A DNA stretch of 64,000 nt, from positions 3,189,145 to 3,253,144 of the forward strand of contig NW_020947390.1 of the NCBI RefSeq assembly GCF_900497805.2. The letters are read 5' to 3'. Below the pieces are notes generated by a model. That model worked only from the letters and a program-made list of their open reading frames with translations. It made no database searches and was not told the DNA's origin. Position numbers and translations under genes: made by a program. Source of the DNA: Vombatus ursinus. Lineage: Eukaryota > Chordata > Mammalia > Diprotodontia > Vombatidae. Below, one piece after another: positions 34,511-45,490 of the stretch. Each line of letters begins with the position of its first letter. Position 1 is the stretch's first letter.

Positions 34511-34970
34511 TGCAATATCCTTAGATTCCACTGAGATGTGTAAAGCCTGCTGTCCCAGCTCACTTTGTCCAAGACTGTTAGGTTTTCTGAGTTCTTGTGT
34601 TCACTTATGTTTTTGTCTCCTCATTGTGGTTAATGTCTCTTCTCCCCCATTACCATTCCACTATCACTTTATTTTTTTTTGTTTTACGGACTTGTAATCC
34701 ACTGTGGACAGATACCCACATATGTTAGAAGTGTGCATAAAAATAGAGTCCATAGGCTCAGAACCAAGCTCATAAACCTTAACTTAACCATTTTTGCCTC
34801 CACTTGTCTTCTTACTTCCTGCTACTTGGTTGCATTCCAAATAGTTGAAGTTTCCAGAAAAGTGATTTCTGGCTAAACAAGGGCTTGCTATAAATCTTAT
34901 ATCATCCTCTAATTTATTCTTCCTGGGTTTGGCCCCTAGTCATAGCATATCCATGAGGGGCTTTATCATC
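34510..34970. other. No gene or clear repeat seen
   Basis: Two frames of about 65 codons are open on the plus strand but have no domain or splice context. Confidence 0.4.
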
Positions 34971-34974
34971 GACC

Positions 34975-35205
34975 AACATTTTAAAATATATTACTTCATC
35001 AGATCCTCCTAACAATCCTATAAGGTAGGAAGAGTGGATGTTATTATTCTCATTTTTCAGATGAGGAAGCTGAGGCAAACAGGATTAAGTAACTTGCCCT
35101 GTGTCACACAGCTAGTAAGTTTCTAAGGCCAGATTTCAACTCAGGAAGATGTCATCCTAATTCCAAGCCCACTGCTCTATCCACTACACAATCTAGTTGC
35201 CACCC
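34975..35205 (+). repeat. MIR-type CORE-SINE
   Basis: 'gatcctcctaacaatcctat', 'atgaggaagctgaggcaaac', 'cacacagctagtaagtttct', 'tgctctatccactacacaat'. Confidence 0.8.
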
Positions 35206-35454
35206 ATGTTTTTTTAAAAAAAAAATAGTTGCGTCACTAAAGGAACTTGATGACTCTTTGAGAGAAGCAGCATGGTGCAGTAGAAAGTCAAGAGGAATTG
35301 GAAGGAAAAGAAATTAGTGAGGAGTTTTCCATGACTGCAGTTTCAACTTGTTAACACCTTTATTGCTTTCTCTTTTATCCCACTTCCTAATTTGCAGCAT
35401 GACCATCTCCATTTCTCTCTCCTACACATGCACACACATCATTCACCTCAACTT

Positions 35455-36240
35455 TTAGTAAGCGTCTGTGCTAGACACTATGTGAGACACTATGAAGATA
35501 CAAAGATTAAAATGAAACAATAGCTGTCCTTGACAAGCTTCTATTCTGCCTATGCCTGTTTCTTGAATGTGCTATCTCTCTCTTGCCTGCTACTTTTTTG
35601 CCACACATGCATTCTTGTCCATTCTTTTTACATAAAATGGAGAATCAAACTGAGAAACCTGGCTGACAGTCATGGAAATTGCTGGGGCATGGAACAAGGA
35701 GTGTAGTAGACAGACCAAGACAGACAAAAACAAAGAAAAATAAAAAAGACAGGGAGACAGCAGTAGAGACAGAGATAGACAGAAACAAAGAGACAGAGAA
35801 GAACAAAGACAAAGAGAAAGATGGACAGAGAGACAGACAGAGGCAGAGCCAGAGACAGAGAGAGGATAGAGATCAGAAAGACCTCATGTAGGAAGTGGCA
35901 TCTGAGCTGAGCTTTGCAGAAAGTTTGGGATTCCATGAGTTGGAAGTGAAGTAGGGTGTGTTCCATACATTGGGAGAGGAAGAAAAGGAACCTACACAGA
36001 GTCACAGAGGCTAAGACAGGAAATAGGATGTTGGTGTATCAGTTTGACTGGACCATAGAGTACATAAAGGGAAATATTACAGAATTTTACTAGAGAGGTA
36101 AGTGAGAGTTGGACTATGGGGAGCTTTAAATGCCAGGTAGATGGTTTATATTTTATACTACCTTTGAGCAATAGGGAGCCATTGAATATTTTTGAGTAAC
36201 AGTATGACAGTCAGACCTGTATTTTAAGCATATCAGTTAG
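35455..36240 (-). mobile_element. L2 LINE 3' region with a purine simple repeat inside
   Basis: Reversed L2 order from 'taagcgtctgtgctagacac' to 'gacagtcagacctgtatttt'. An imperfect (GACA/GAGACA)n tract occupies about 35,705-35,868, replacing part of the usual L2 body and opening low-complexity frames on both strands. Confidence 0.7.
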
Positions 36241-36560
36241 GCGGGTCTAGGGAAGGTCAATGATCTTTGGGATGCCCTTTGTATTGCAAACAAATTCTCC
36301 TACATCTTCAAGCCTTTTCTCAAATGCCTTCCACTTCCTCACTGAAAACAGACTTTCATACGATGACACTACTTTACCTGCAGCTGTCTCCAGCAGGCAC
36401 CACTCCTTCCTGTCCTCCCAACTCATAGATTCATGAAGAGTTGTACTTCTTGTTAATCTCATTCTGATCAGCCAGCATTAATGAGGAAAGGGTATCAGAT
36501 GGGACATTAGCAGACAGGAACACTGAACACGTTGAGGGAGAAAAGTTTTCTAAGAGAGGT
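36241..36560 (-). other. Unassigned 320-bp block with a 71-codon minus-strand frame
   Basis: L2 ends at 36,240 and a MIR begins near 36,555. Between them the minus strand has an open frame at 36,462-36,247 with balanced composition: it contains SMSWEDRKEWCLLETAAG and KWKAFEKRLEDVGEF, ending LP and then TAG. Upstream in another frame 'SVFLSANVPSDTLSSLMLAD' is also open. The composition looks more protein-like than the simple-repeat frames around it. I do not recognise it, and there is no splice or promoter context, so it may be a chance frame or a degraded coding fossil. Confidence 0.3.
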
Positions 36561-36695
36561 AGACCAAGCCTGAAGTCAGAAAGACCTAAGTTCAAATCCA
36601 ACTTCATAGACTAGTTGTGACCCTAGGCAAGTCATTTAACCTCTGTTTGCCTCAGTTTCCTCAATTATAAAAATGGAAATAATAATAACACCTAC
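36555..36695 (+). repeat. MIR/THER-type fragment
   Basis: 'gaagtcagaaagacctaagt', 'tgtgaccctaggcaagtcat', 'ctcagtttcctcaattataa'. Confidence 0.75.
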
Positions 36696-37355
36696 AGTCC
36701 AGAGATGGAGTATTGCATGTGATAAATAGCAAGAAGGCCAGTGTTGCTATATTGTAGAATGTGTTGAGGGCAGTAATATGTAGGAAAATTGGAAAGATAG
36801 GAAAGGGCCAAGTTGGGAAGAGCTTTCAAAGCCAAACAGCAGATTTTATATTTGATTCTGGAGGCACTGAGGATCCATTAGAGTTTATTAAGTAGGGGGA
36901 GGCATGGTTAGATTGCATTATGGGAAGATTGATTTGGCAGCTGATTGGAGAATGGGCTGGAGTGGAGATAGATTTAAGTCAGAGAGAACAAACAGGAGGC
37001 TATTACAATAGTTGAGGTGTGAGGTAACGAGGGCCTGCACCAGGATATTGCGCTGTGTGAGTGGAGAAAAGAGGGTGTATACAAGAGATGTTGCGAAAGT
37101 AGATATGACAATGTTCAGCAACAGATTAGACACTTGCTAGTGATAGGAAAGAGAGGGAGAGGAAGACGTCAGACACGACTCCTAGATTTCTAGCCTTCAT
37201 GCCTAGAAGAACAGTGCCAAAAATAGAAGAATAGAAATAGAGCAAGTCAGGAAGTGAGCTGTTTTCATTGGGGGAGGGGTGGAGAAAAGAGGAGGGAATA
37301 AGTACTTGTTTAACACCTACTATGTGCCAGGCATTGTACAAAGCAACTTTACAAG
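36695..37355 (-). mobile_element. L2 LINE 3' region and a second tail
   Basis: 'gtccagagatggagtattgc', 'agattttatatttgattctg', 'ttggcagctgattggagaat', 'ggctattacaatagttgagg', 'caagagatgttgcgaaagta' in reversed L2 order; then at 37,290-37,350 a separate tail ('taacacctactatgtgccag'). Confidence 0.75.
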
Positions 37356-37504
37356 TGTTATATTCACTAAAACCTTATCACCATATGGCAAACCTAGGGA
37401 TGAGTCTCTTCATACTTAGATTGATTTTGATAGGATTCACATCCAGTCCCTTCATCTCTAAGCCTTTCTGGCTTCATAAGTCTTGCCAGAACCTTCCTTT
37501 TGCT

Positions 37505-37770
37505 ATCATTTATTGTTGTGTCATTTTCATTCATGTCCAACTCTTCATGACCCCATATGGGGTTTTATTGGCAAATATTCTGGAATGATTTGCCATTTCC
37601 TCCTCCAGCTTATTTTACAGATGAGGAAACTGAGACAAACAGGGTTAAGTGACTTGCCCAGGGTCACACAGCTAGTAAGTGTCAAGTGTTTGGTCTGAGG
37701 CCGTATTTGAACTCAGGTCCTCCTGACTTCAGGGCTGGTACTCTATCCACTTTGCCACCTAGCTGCCTTG
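37505..37770 (-). repeat. tRNA-headed marsupial CORE-SINE, full length
   Basis: Plus-strand order 'ttcattcatgtccaactctt', 'ttggcaaatattctggaatg', 'gatgaggaaactgagacaaa', 'ggtcacacagctagtaagtg', 'tactctatccactttgccac'. Confidence 0.88.
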
Positions 37771-38051
37771 TCACTTGGGCTATTTAAATATATAGGTGCA
37801 ACTAGTAGATGGCATGGACAGATACTTCTGGAAGCTGATCTGCCTAACTCTAAGGCAGACTCTGGTTTCCATTTTAAGAGAGGCAGGTGCTGTCATTTAT
37901 CATTTGCTCTTTCCCTTACATATTTCCAAGAGGAGTATGAGACTAGAGTTTTATCAATCTGCCTCTTCAAATATTGCTTTCTATGGCTACAGGTCTGGTT
38001 CAGAAAAAAAGTCGCTTCCCTAGTCACTTGCAAGGGGGACGTAGAGGCCTT

Positions 38052-41000
38052 AAGGTGGAGCTAAGATGGCAGAATATTAAGAAGAAACATGGTGAACCCC
38101 TCCTATCAAATTTTCTAAAACAGGAAAGAAACTCTTCCAATTAAATCTAGAAAATCCACAGACTGAATCATGTTTGGTAAACCCAAGAAAAAAAAATTGC
38201 AGAAAGTCATTTTCCTGCCCAGATAGGCATAGGGAGACAGAGTGGTCTGTGAACATCAGGAGTGAGATGTGTCCAGGAGTATACTACATGGAACAGTCTA
38301 GTGTAAAGAGAGGTTGTACACCCATTCACTCACTGACTCAATCAGTAAACATTTATTAAGCTCCTACTGTGTGCCAGGAATTGTGCTAAGTGCTGAGAAT
38401 ACAAAAGAGGCAAAAGATGGTACCTACCCTGAAGGAGCTTACAATCTAATGGGGGAGAGAACATGCAAACATATGTATACAAAGCAAGCTGTATATAAGA
38501 TAAATAGGAAATAATAAGAGGCAAGGCACTAGAATTTTAAGAGTGGTTGGGGATGGCTTCCCGTAGAAGGTAGGATTTTAGTTGGGACTTAAATGAAGCC
38601 AGGGAGGTCAGTAGCTGGAGCAAAGGAGGGGAGGAGTGTTCCAGGCATGGGGGATTAGCCAGAAAAAAATGCCCAGAGCCAAAAGATGGAGTGTCTTGTT
38701 AATGTAACATGCAAGAAAGGGTCTCATAGCCAGCACAGAGAGGTCTAAACCTATGTTAAGGTGTAAGAACAGATGCCAACTAGCAGCCCTATTGCTCACT
38801 CCCCATTTCTGGGATATAGATCAAAAGCAGACAGAGGAGGGGACCTGCTCTTAAGGATGTCAGTCCAAGGTGAGGAGTGGGTATGGGTCCTAGTTTTTGT
38901 ACCCAGCAAGGGCCAAGTTCAGAAACAAGTAGTGGCTGTGTGTCTCAGACAACCTAAGTGAGGTCTCAGTTCCAGCTGCTAGTCCAATCTGAAGCCTACA
39001 TAGGAAAAACCAGGGCAAGAATCCCAGACCATATAGAAGCATCGAGTTCTGTTGCTCTGAAACAGCAGAGCTTTCCAACTGGTTGCTCGTGGCTAAGTCT
39101 AGCAGTAGTCAATTTCCTGTTGCTCAAACCCAGGTTGGAAACTTGCAGAGTTCAGACCAGGGAGGGCAGTGATAAGACTTTATCCTGGATCAGACCACCT
39201 TGGGAGCACTGAAAGCTTTCAGGTCTCCATCCTGAGATGTCCCCAAAATCCTGGAATAGCACAATACCAAAAAAGCAGAAACAGAGCCAACTCAGACCTT
39301 CCCTCTAGAAGTGCAAAAAGCCTGGCCTTAACATAAAGTCCAAGAGCAAAATGTAAGCTGGAAGAATAAATAAACAAAAGAAAAAGGAATTGCACCATAA
39401 AAAACTATTATAATGACAGGGATACTCAAGACACAAACCCAGAAGAATAAAATGACTCCAAAATATCTACAAGCAAAACATAAAAGAAAAATACTGTGGA
39501 AACAAATTCAATTAGAATTCTTGGAAAAGATGAAGCAACAGTTTTTTTTTAAGTTAGGAATGTTCTTATAGATGAAATGTGAGTGCTAGAGGAATATATT
39601 GGAAAACAATTGAAAACTATGGAAGAAAAAATTAGGAAGGAAATTAAGAGGTTGATATAAGAGGCACAAAACCCTGCTACCCAATCAACAAACTCCCTGA
39701 AAATTGGAATGGATCAAATAGAATGGATCTATGAGACAACAAAAAATATTAAAGCAAAAACAAAACCTAAAAATTAAAGAAAATGTAAGTTATCTTATTT
39801 CAAAAACAACTGACTTGAAAAACAGATAAAAGAGAAAAAATATTAAGAATGATTGGATTATCTGAAAACCATGACCAAAAAAAAGTTATTTCAAGATATG
39901 TCCTCATATTTCAAGATGGCTTAAAAGAAAACTTCCCAGATATCTTAGAAGTAGAAGACAAAGTAGAAATAGAAAGAATCTACTAATTGCTACCTGAAAC
40001 AAACCCCAAAATGAAAACTCTTGAGAACATTATAGCTAAAATTCAAGGCTTCCAGATCAATCAAAAAATACTGAAAGCATCCAGAAAGAAAGAATTCAAG
40101 TATCAAGGAGCCACAATCAAAATCACATATAATTTATCATAAAGGAGTGAAGATCTTAGAGTACACTATTTTAGAAGGCAAAAGATATAGGCTTACAAAC
40201 AAATGACTTAGCCAACAAAACTGAATATAATCCCACAGGGAGGGGCGGGGAAGGGAGAGGTGGCAGAAGAGAATAGGCATTAAAGGAAATAGAGAGCTTC
40301 CAAACATTCCTGGTTTAAAAAAATGAAATGAGCAGGGCTCCATAGAAACTTTGAAATTCAAACACAGAAATTAAGAGTAACATAAAAAGATAAACATGAA
40401 CAACTAAAGGACTAAACAAGGATAAACTATTTATATTCTAATATGGAGATATGATGCGTGTGTCACCTATAGACTCTATCATCATCAGGGTTCGTAGAGG
40501 GAGTGCAATTAGAAGACTTTGGAAGTTTCTGTTATGTCTTGATCTTAAAAAGAAGAATGGAAAGTGAGAGTAAGATTACTCTAAGTGGAGGAAAGGGAAA
40601 GGAAAGTTAGGGAAAATTGTCTCATATAATCAGGATGTGCAAGTGGAAATCTATGCAAACATGGAGGAAGGTGTAGGAGGAGTGGCTAACATTTGAGCCT
40701 CATTCTTATCTGAACTGGTCAAAGGAGAGAAGAATACACATACACTCATCAGGAGAATGGGACGGAAAGAGGAGAAGGGAGAAATAGAGGGAGAAGAGGT
40801 TGAGGGAGGCATTAATCCTCAGCAAAAAACAAAAACCCTTAACTAAAGATGTGCAAACATTTATAGCTCTTTTTGAAGTGGCAAAGAATTAAAATCTGAA
40901 GGGTGTTCATAAATTGGGGAATGGCTGAACAAATTATAGCATATGAAATGGTGGAATACAATTGTGCTATAAGAAATGATGAAGGGAATGGTTTCAGAGA

Positions 41001-41375
41001 AACCTGGAAAGACTTGTACAGACTGATACTGAGTGAAGCAAACAGAACCCAGAGAGAAATTTATTCAGTTACTGCAATGTTGTAAAGACAAACTTTGAAA
41101 GACTTAAGAGCTCTGATCAGTATAATCAATACTAATGATTCCATAGGACTTTTGATGAAACATGCTACCCACCTCCTGATAGAAAGGTGATGAACTCAGA
41201 CTACGAACTGAGGCAGATTATTTTTTGGACAAGGACAATGCAGAAATTTGTTTTACTTGATTATATATGTTTGTAACAGGGATTTTGTTTTTCTTTTGTT
41301 CTTATTTGGAAGAAATGGGGAAGGGAGAGGAAGCAAAGGTGAATTTTTGCTGATTTAAAAAAGTTAACTTTAAAA
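38052..41375 (+). mobile_element. Element D: HAL1-like L1 derivative, ORF1 joined through a purine spacer to the ORF2 C-terminal tail
   Basis: It begins with the L1 5' motif 'gagctaagatggcag'. The 5' UTR is split by an L2 copy (38,316-38,750). ORF1 C-terminal domain remnants read VEIERIY, KTLENIIAKIQGFQINQKIL and ASRKKEFKYQGATIKITYNL at about 39,960-40,140. A purine-rich spacer runs about 40,230-40,850. Then without endonuclease or RT comes the ORF2 tail, 'gaagtggcaaagaatt' to 'gtgctataagaaatgatg' (encoding VAKN... and CYKK-like residues), and a 3' UTR with 'ggacttttgatgaaacatg'. Element F has the same join. Frames are broken in many places. Confidence 0.75.
38316..38755 (-). mobile_element. 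L2 LINE 3' end inside the 5' UTR of element D
   Basis: 'aatcagtaaacatttattaa', 'ctactgtgtgccaggaattg', 'gaaggagcttacaatctaat', 'gtagaaggtaggattttagt', 'agatggagtgtcttgttaat' are the reversed L2 tail, with little decay. It postdates element D. Confidence 0.8.
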
Positions 41376-41394
41376 AGGTGGGAATAATAATAAT

Positions 41395-41665
41395 CCCATA
41401 ACATAAACAATCAACTAAGCATATTGAGTGTTTGACAAACTCAGTGGGAGGTACTGTGAGGTACACAGAAGAGTACAAAACACTGGCCCTGCTCTCATGT
41501 GGCTTATAGTCTAGTTACAAAGAAACAAAGCCAACCTAAACAATGAGAGAATGAATAACTGCTAAACCATAATGTATTGCCTTTAAGTGTAAAGGGAGTT
41601 CTGAGTTTAGCCTGGAGAAATCAAGGAAGGATCATGAAGAAATCATGAAGAGTCAGACTTCAAGT
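41395..41665 (-). mobile_element. L2 LINE 3' fragment
   Basis: 'tcaactaagcatattgagtg', 'gtactgtgaggtacacagaa', 'ggcttatagtctagttacaa' resemble the reversed L2 tail, more decayed than others. Confidence 0.5.
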
Positions 41666-41752
41666 ACAAGAAGTGTTAAATGGAAGTGAGGGAAAGGATA
41701 TTTTGTGTATGGGAACTAACATGACAAAAAGCACAGAAATAGGAATGAGCAG

Positions 41753-41935
41753 TGTTTGTGTGTGTTTTTTGGTATGTGGAGTGTATATGTGTGATATGTG
41801 TGATATGTGTGTGGTGGTTATATGTGTGGTGGGGTGTGTGCATGTGGTGTGTGTATGTGTGTGTTGTATGTATGTATGTATGTGTAATATGGTGTATGTG
41901 CATATGTGTGTGTGTGTGTGTGTGTGTGTAAAGGA
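41753..41935 (+). repeat. TG-rich simple repeat block
   Basis: Irregular TGTG/TATG/GTGG repeats ending in (TG)n at 41,904-41,929. It opens cysteine/valine-rich and histidine/threonine-rich frames that are not genes. Confidence 0.9.
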
Positions 41936-42379
41936 AGTTATGAATGAAGAGAGCAGCCTGACTGGAATAAAGGATAGAATTTTGAAACATGATCACCCCA
42001 TTGCAATGATTATAGCAGCACAAAGACTTCCTAGAAAACCAAATCTAAAAGAAAGTGAGAGGCATCCAGCGTATGTTGCTCTCTTTTAAGCCCACCCCTA
42101 ATTTTTAGATTCTAGGAATGGACTTGTTGACCTGGTTGAATATTATATGTCCTCATGCAAAAGGTGAGAAAAGTATGTTTATTGCTACATTAAAAATATA
42201 AACACTGATATGCATATGTGTGTGCTAACATAATGTAAAAATATATGTACTAAAATGTGATTTAAGGAAAATAATTGGTACTAAATAAAATCACTCAGGG
42301 GGGAATTAATTTAATGGAATAATGAAAATAATACTTACATAAAAATAGAGACTAAACCTAAGATTCCACTGATAACAGG

Positions 42380-42575
42380 GAATTTGGGGATGAAGAAATC
42401 CCCTTTACCAATGCAGGCACCTTCTCTGTAACTTGCCTAGAATACTAGGAGGTTTAGTGACTTGTCCAGGATCACACAGCAAGTGCATATTAGAAGTGGG
42501 ATTTGAATAAACATCTTCCTGGCTCTAAATCAGATCTCTATCCATTATACCACATTACCTTTCTTAGGTGTATAC
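42380..42575 (+). repeat. MIR-type fragment
   Basis: 'tttagtgacttgtccaggat', 'cacacagcaagtgcatatta', 'gatctctatccattataccac'-type order (last motif given in part). Confidence 0.6.
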
Positions 42576-42579
42576 ATTA

Positions 42580-43370
42580 TCTATTTACTTGTATGCTATT
42601 TACAAAGTCCGCTGTAGGTATTGTAACTAGAAAGAAGTCCTGGATATCCATAGATGTTCTCATAGTAACTGTTAATAAAATGACTAGAAGTAAATGAAAA
42701 CTCTAAAAAGAATGTTCTTATGTACTGGGGAAGAAACAGCATAGATTCACTGTAGCTTGAAATTTAGTATAAAAACCTAACCCAGACCAACTTAGCCTGA
42801 GATAATTTTAGGCTGTGCCTCTGCCCGGTTTGACTCTTGGGAATTAGAGAAAAATACAGGATAGGGAAGGTTTGTTTTTTTTTTCCCAAGCTGAATGATA
42901 CTGAGTCAGTCCTGAAAGGTATTTAATGAGGTTTCATGTTCTAAAGATAACTCAGTTTTTGTTAGTCACAGAGAGAAGATAAAGGGCCCAGCAGGTGGAA
43001 AGTTAGCTGCCTTATGCTAGAATGCCTGGGTCCCAAGCCAGGGCTAGTTAGCTACTTTGGGAGATTATGATGCTCACCCAAAAAGTCCTCAAAGGCCAAA
43101 ATGTCCTGAAAGAAAAAACCTTTACTAAATAATGCTCTGATTCATTCCCCAGGTGTAGCCATAGAGCAGCTGGCCAGCTGCTGCTTCCCTTTCTTTGCTG
43201 CCAACACTTGAAGATTTGGGTTCCTTCTTGTAGCTACAACTCCCAAATATCATCATCTCTTCTTTGCTGTATCCCCTTTTACAATAAATCACCATAATAG
43301 CACTCAGTTCTCAGGTCAGCTTTCCTCCATATACAACTAACTGCTTTATTTTGGTCAGTGAGATCAGGTA
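42580..43370. other. Unassigned, possible LTR-like block 42,780-43,320
   Basis: The segment 42,940-43,320 has a different character from its surroundings and ends with 'tttacaataaatcaccataa', a possible polyadenylation-type signal. Without ends, a target duplication or an internal viral region I cannot call it an LTR with any force. Confidence 0.25.
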
Positions 43371-43535
43371 GTGGAGAGAGAGAAAGAGAAGTGGACAGAG
43401 ACAGAGACAGAGAGAGGGAGAGAGACAGAGAGAGAGAGAGAAACAGAGACAGAGAAAGGGAGAGAGAAAGAGACAGAGAGAGGGAGGGTGGAGAGAGAGA
43501 CAGAGAGACAGAGACAGAGAGGCAGAGAGCCACAT
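43371..43535 (+). repeat. Imperfect (GACAGA)n / (GA)n tract
   Basis: Purine-rich simple repeat that opens long Arg/Glu or Ser/Leu frames; not coding. Confidence 0.93.
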
Positions 43536-43778
43536 TCTGCTTTGAAGACTACTCTGACTTATTTCTCTTGGTCTAGATATTTTTGCACATTTTGCTGAGT
43601 CCAGTTTGTTTTTTATCCATAATCCTTATACCCAGGATAGTCTGTATTCTACTTTCTTCTCAGCCTTTTGTAACTGGGAAAACAGGTACATTTATACATT
43701 GTTGGCAGAGCTCTGATTGGTCCAGCCATTTTTGGAAATTCATCCCCTTTCCAATTTTCTTTTATATTCAAAAAGTCT

Positions 43779-43868
43779 GTGTGTGTCTGTCTGTCTGTCT
43801 GTCTCTGTCTCTCTCTGTCTCTGTGTGTCTCTCTTTGTCTCTGCCTCTCTGTCTCTCTGTCTCTCCCT
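43779..43868 (+). repeat. (TCTG)n / (TC)n tract
   Basis: Pyrimidine-rich simple repeat, starting with about five pure TCTG units. It mirrors the composition of the tract at 43,371 on the opposite strand. Confidence 0.93.
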
Positions 43869-44159
43869 CTTTAACTTTCCTTCTCATTTTCCCTAACCTA
43901 GTTATCTCATTTCTAAGTGTTTTTTGTTCTCTAAACACATAACCAGTTTGTCTCTAATGAGGGAGACAGAGAGGATCTCATTTTTATACAGTTGTCTGCT
44001 GTGCAAGCCTGTGCTCTTGTCAGTGTAAACATCCCCTCCATCCATGCAGGTGGACAAGCCATACATGCTTTCTCATCCTGTGTAGTTTTTATACACTTTC
44101 TCCCATAGATATTTTGATTGTTTTCAGTTAACATTTCCTAAAACATAAAGCCTTTTCAC

Positions 44160-44690
44160 CATTACAATGATTTTGGTTAGATAATTAAATGCTATAGAAA
44201 AAAGCTACAAGATATCTAAAAGTACAAAGCCTAAATCTATTTTTTTCAAAATTCATCATCATAAAGGATCACAGTGCAACAAAATAAAAGGTAATAAAAA
44301 CAATATTTATTGTCATAACAAAAATGCAAATGAGGAAGCCCACTCTTCCTTCTATTACTGGATAGATTTCAAGAAATGCTAATGATAGCAACAAGGTAAG
44401 AGAAGGAAATTAAAGTTGTAAAAAGAGGCAAAGAGGATATTTAACCATCTTTATTTGCAAAGGACATGATGGTTTACTTACAAAATCCTAAGGAATCATC
44501 AAAGATATTGGTTAAGATAATTAATAGACTCAGAATAAACCCACAAAAATCAACAGCATTTCAGGGAAATTCCATTCTAAACAACTACAAAGTATGTAAA
44601 ATCCACCAAAGTACACACAATATTATGTAGATTTAATTTAAAAAATGATCCTTAAAGAAATAATGACTTAAATAGCTGAGGGAATATGCA
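44160..44690 (+). mobile_element. L1 ORF2 fragment (RT palm region)
   Basis: About 44,440-44,560 translates as 'TIFICKGHD' in one frame and, in the correct frame, 'LFAKDMMVYLQNPKESSKIL' followed by INRLRINPQKSTAF. This matches the L1 RT block FADDMIIYLENPKESTKKLL; the first catalytic Asp of FADD is Lys here. Decayed copy. Confidence 0.65.
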
Positions 44691-44713
44691 ATGCTCATGA
44701 CTAGGCCATGACA

Positions 44714-44948
44714 ATATTGTACTGCATTTCTATAGCACTTTAAAGTTTGCAAAAACACTTTTACAAATGTTATCTCATTTTAGCTTTGCAACAACTCTGA
44801 GGGGTAAGAGCTATAATGATTCCCATTTTACAGATGAAAAAACTGAGGCAATTAGCAGTTATGTGGTTTGCCCAGGGTCAAGCAGTATCTGAGGCAGGAC
44901 TTTCTAACTACAGATTTGGTGCTCTACTCATTGCACAAGCCAGCCCTT
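44714..44948 (+). repeat. MIR-type CORE-SINE
   Basis: 'tgcatttctatagcacttta', 'tcattttagctttgcaacaa', 'tcccattttacagatgaaaa', 'gtttgcccagggtcaagcag', 'tgctctactcattgcacaa'. Confidence 0.8.
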
Positions 44949-44968
44949 CTCTCTTTCTGTCTCTCTGT

Positions 44969-45232
44969 ATCTGTGCATACACACACACACACATATGAGT
45001 ATATATAAATGTGTGTATATAAACACACACACTTGTATATATATATATATACAGAAATGTCTGTGTGAGTGTGTGTATGTATACATGTGTATATGTAAAC
45101 ATATATACATATCACACACTAATATACACACACATCTCTGTGTGTATATATACACTTACACACATATATGTACGTATATACACATATACACACATACATG
45201 CATTTATATATATATATATACACACATATGCT
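44969..45232 (+). repeat. Long composite (CA)n/(TA)n microsatellite
   Basis: Alternating CA, TG and TATA runs over about 260 bp. Purine-pyrimidine alternation is almost unbroken. Frames opened in it are Tyr/Ile/His/Thr repeats, not genes. Confidence 0.93.
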
Positions 45233-45234
45233 AT

Positions 45235-45490
45235 CCACCTCCAAAAAGAAAATTGATGAGCTCTAAGTACGAGTTAAAGTATAAGTTTCTTGATTTCTTT
45301 ATATTTTTTGCAATATGGCTAATATGGAAATATTTTTCCATAGTTTTGCATGATTTCACATGTATAATTGATATCATTTTGCTTGCCTTCTCAGTAAGTG
45401 GGGGAGGGGTAGAAGAGAGGGAAAATTTGGAACTCACAATTTAAAAAGAAAAGAATGTTATAAATAAATAAATAAATAATACATTTATTT
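45235..45490 (+). mobile_element. L1/HAL1 3' UTR fragment with (TAAA)n tail
   Basis: 'tttgcatgatttcacatgta', 'gcttgccttctcagtaagtg', 'gggaaaatttggaactcaca' match the 3' end of element H ('ttttgcatgactacatatct', 'gcttgccttttcaatgaggg', 'gggaaatttgtaactcaaag'). Ends in 'aaataaataaataaataata'. It may be the tail of the L1 piece at 44,160, separated by a MIR and a microsatellite. Confidence 0.7.

Noticed and set aside
41673-42089. Cys/Val-rich 138-codon frame and its His/Thr-rich reverse
   Set aside because: Dominated by TG repeats; low complexity.
42780-43320. Second solo-LTR candidate
   Set aside because: Only a polyadenylation-like motif and a composition change; no ends or duplication.
43279-43598. 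Several overlapping frames of 72-84 codons
   Set aside because: Same artefact of a GA-rich simple repeat.
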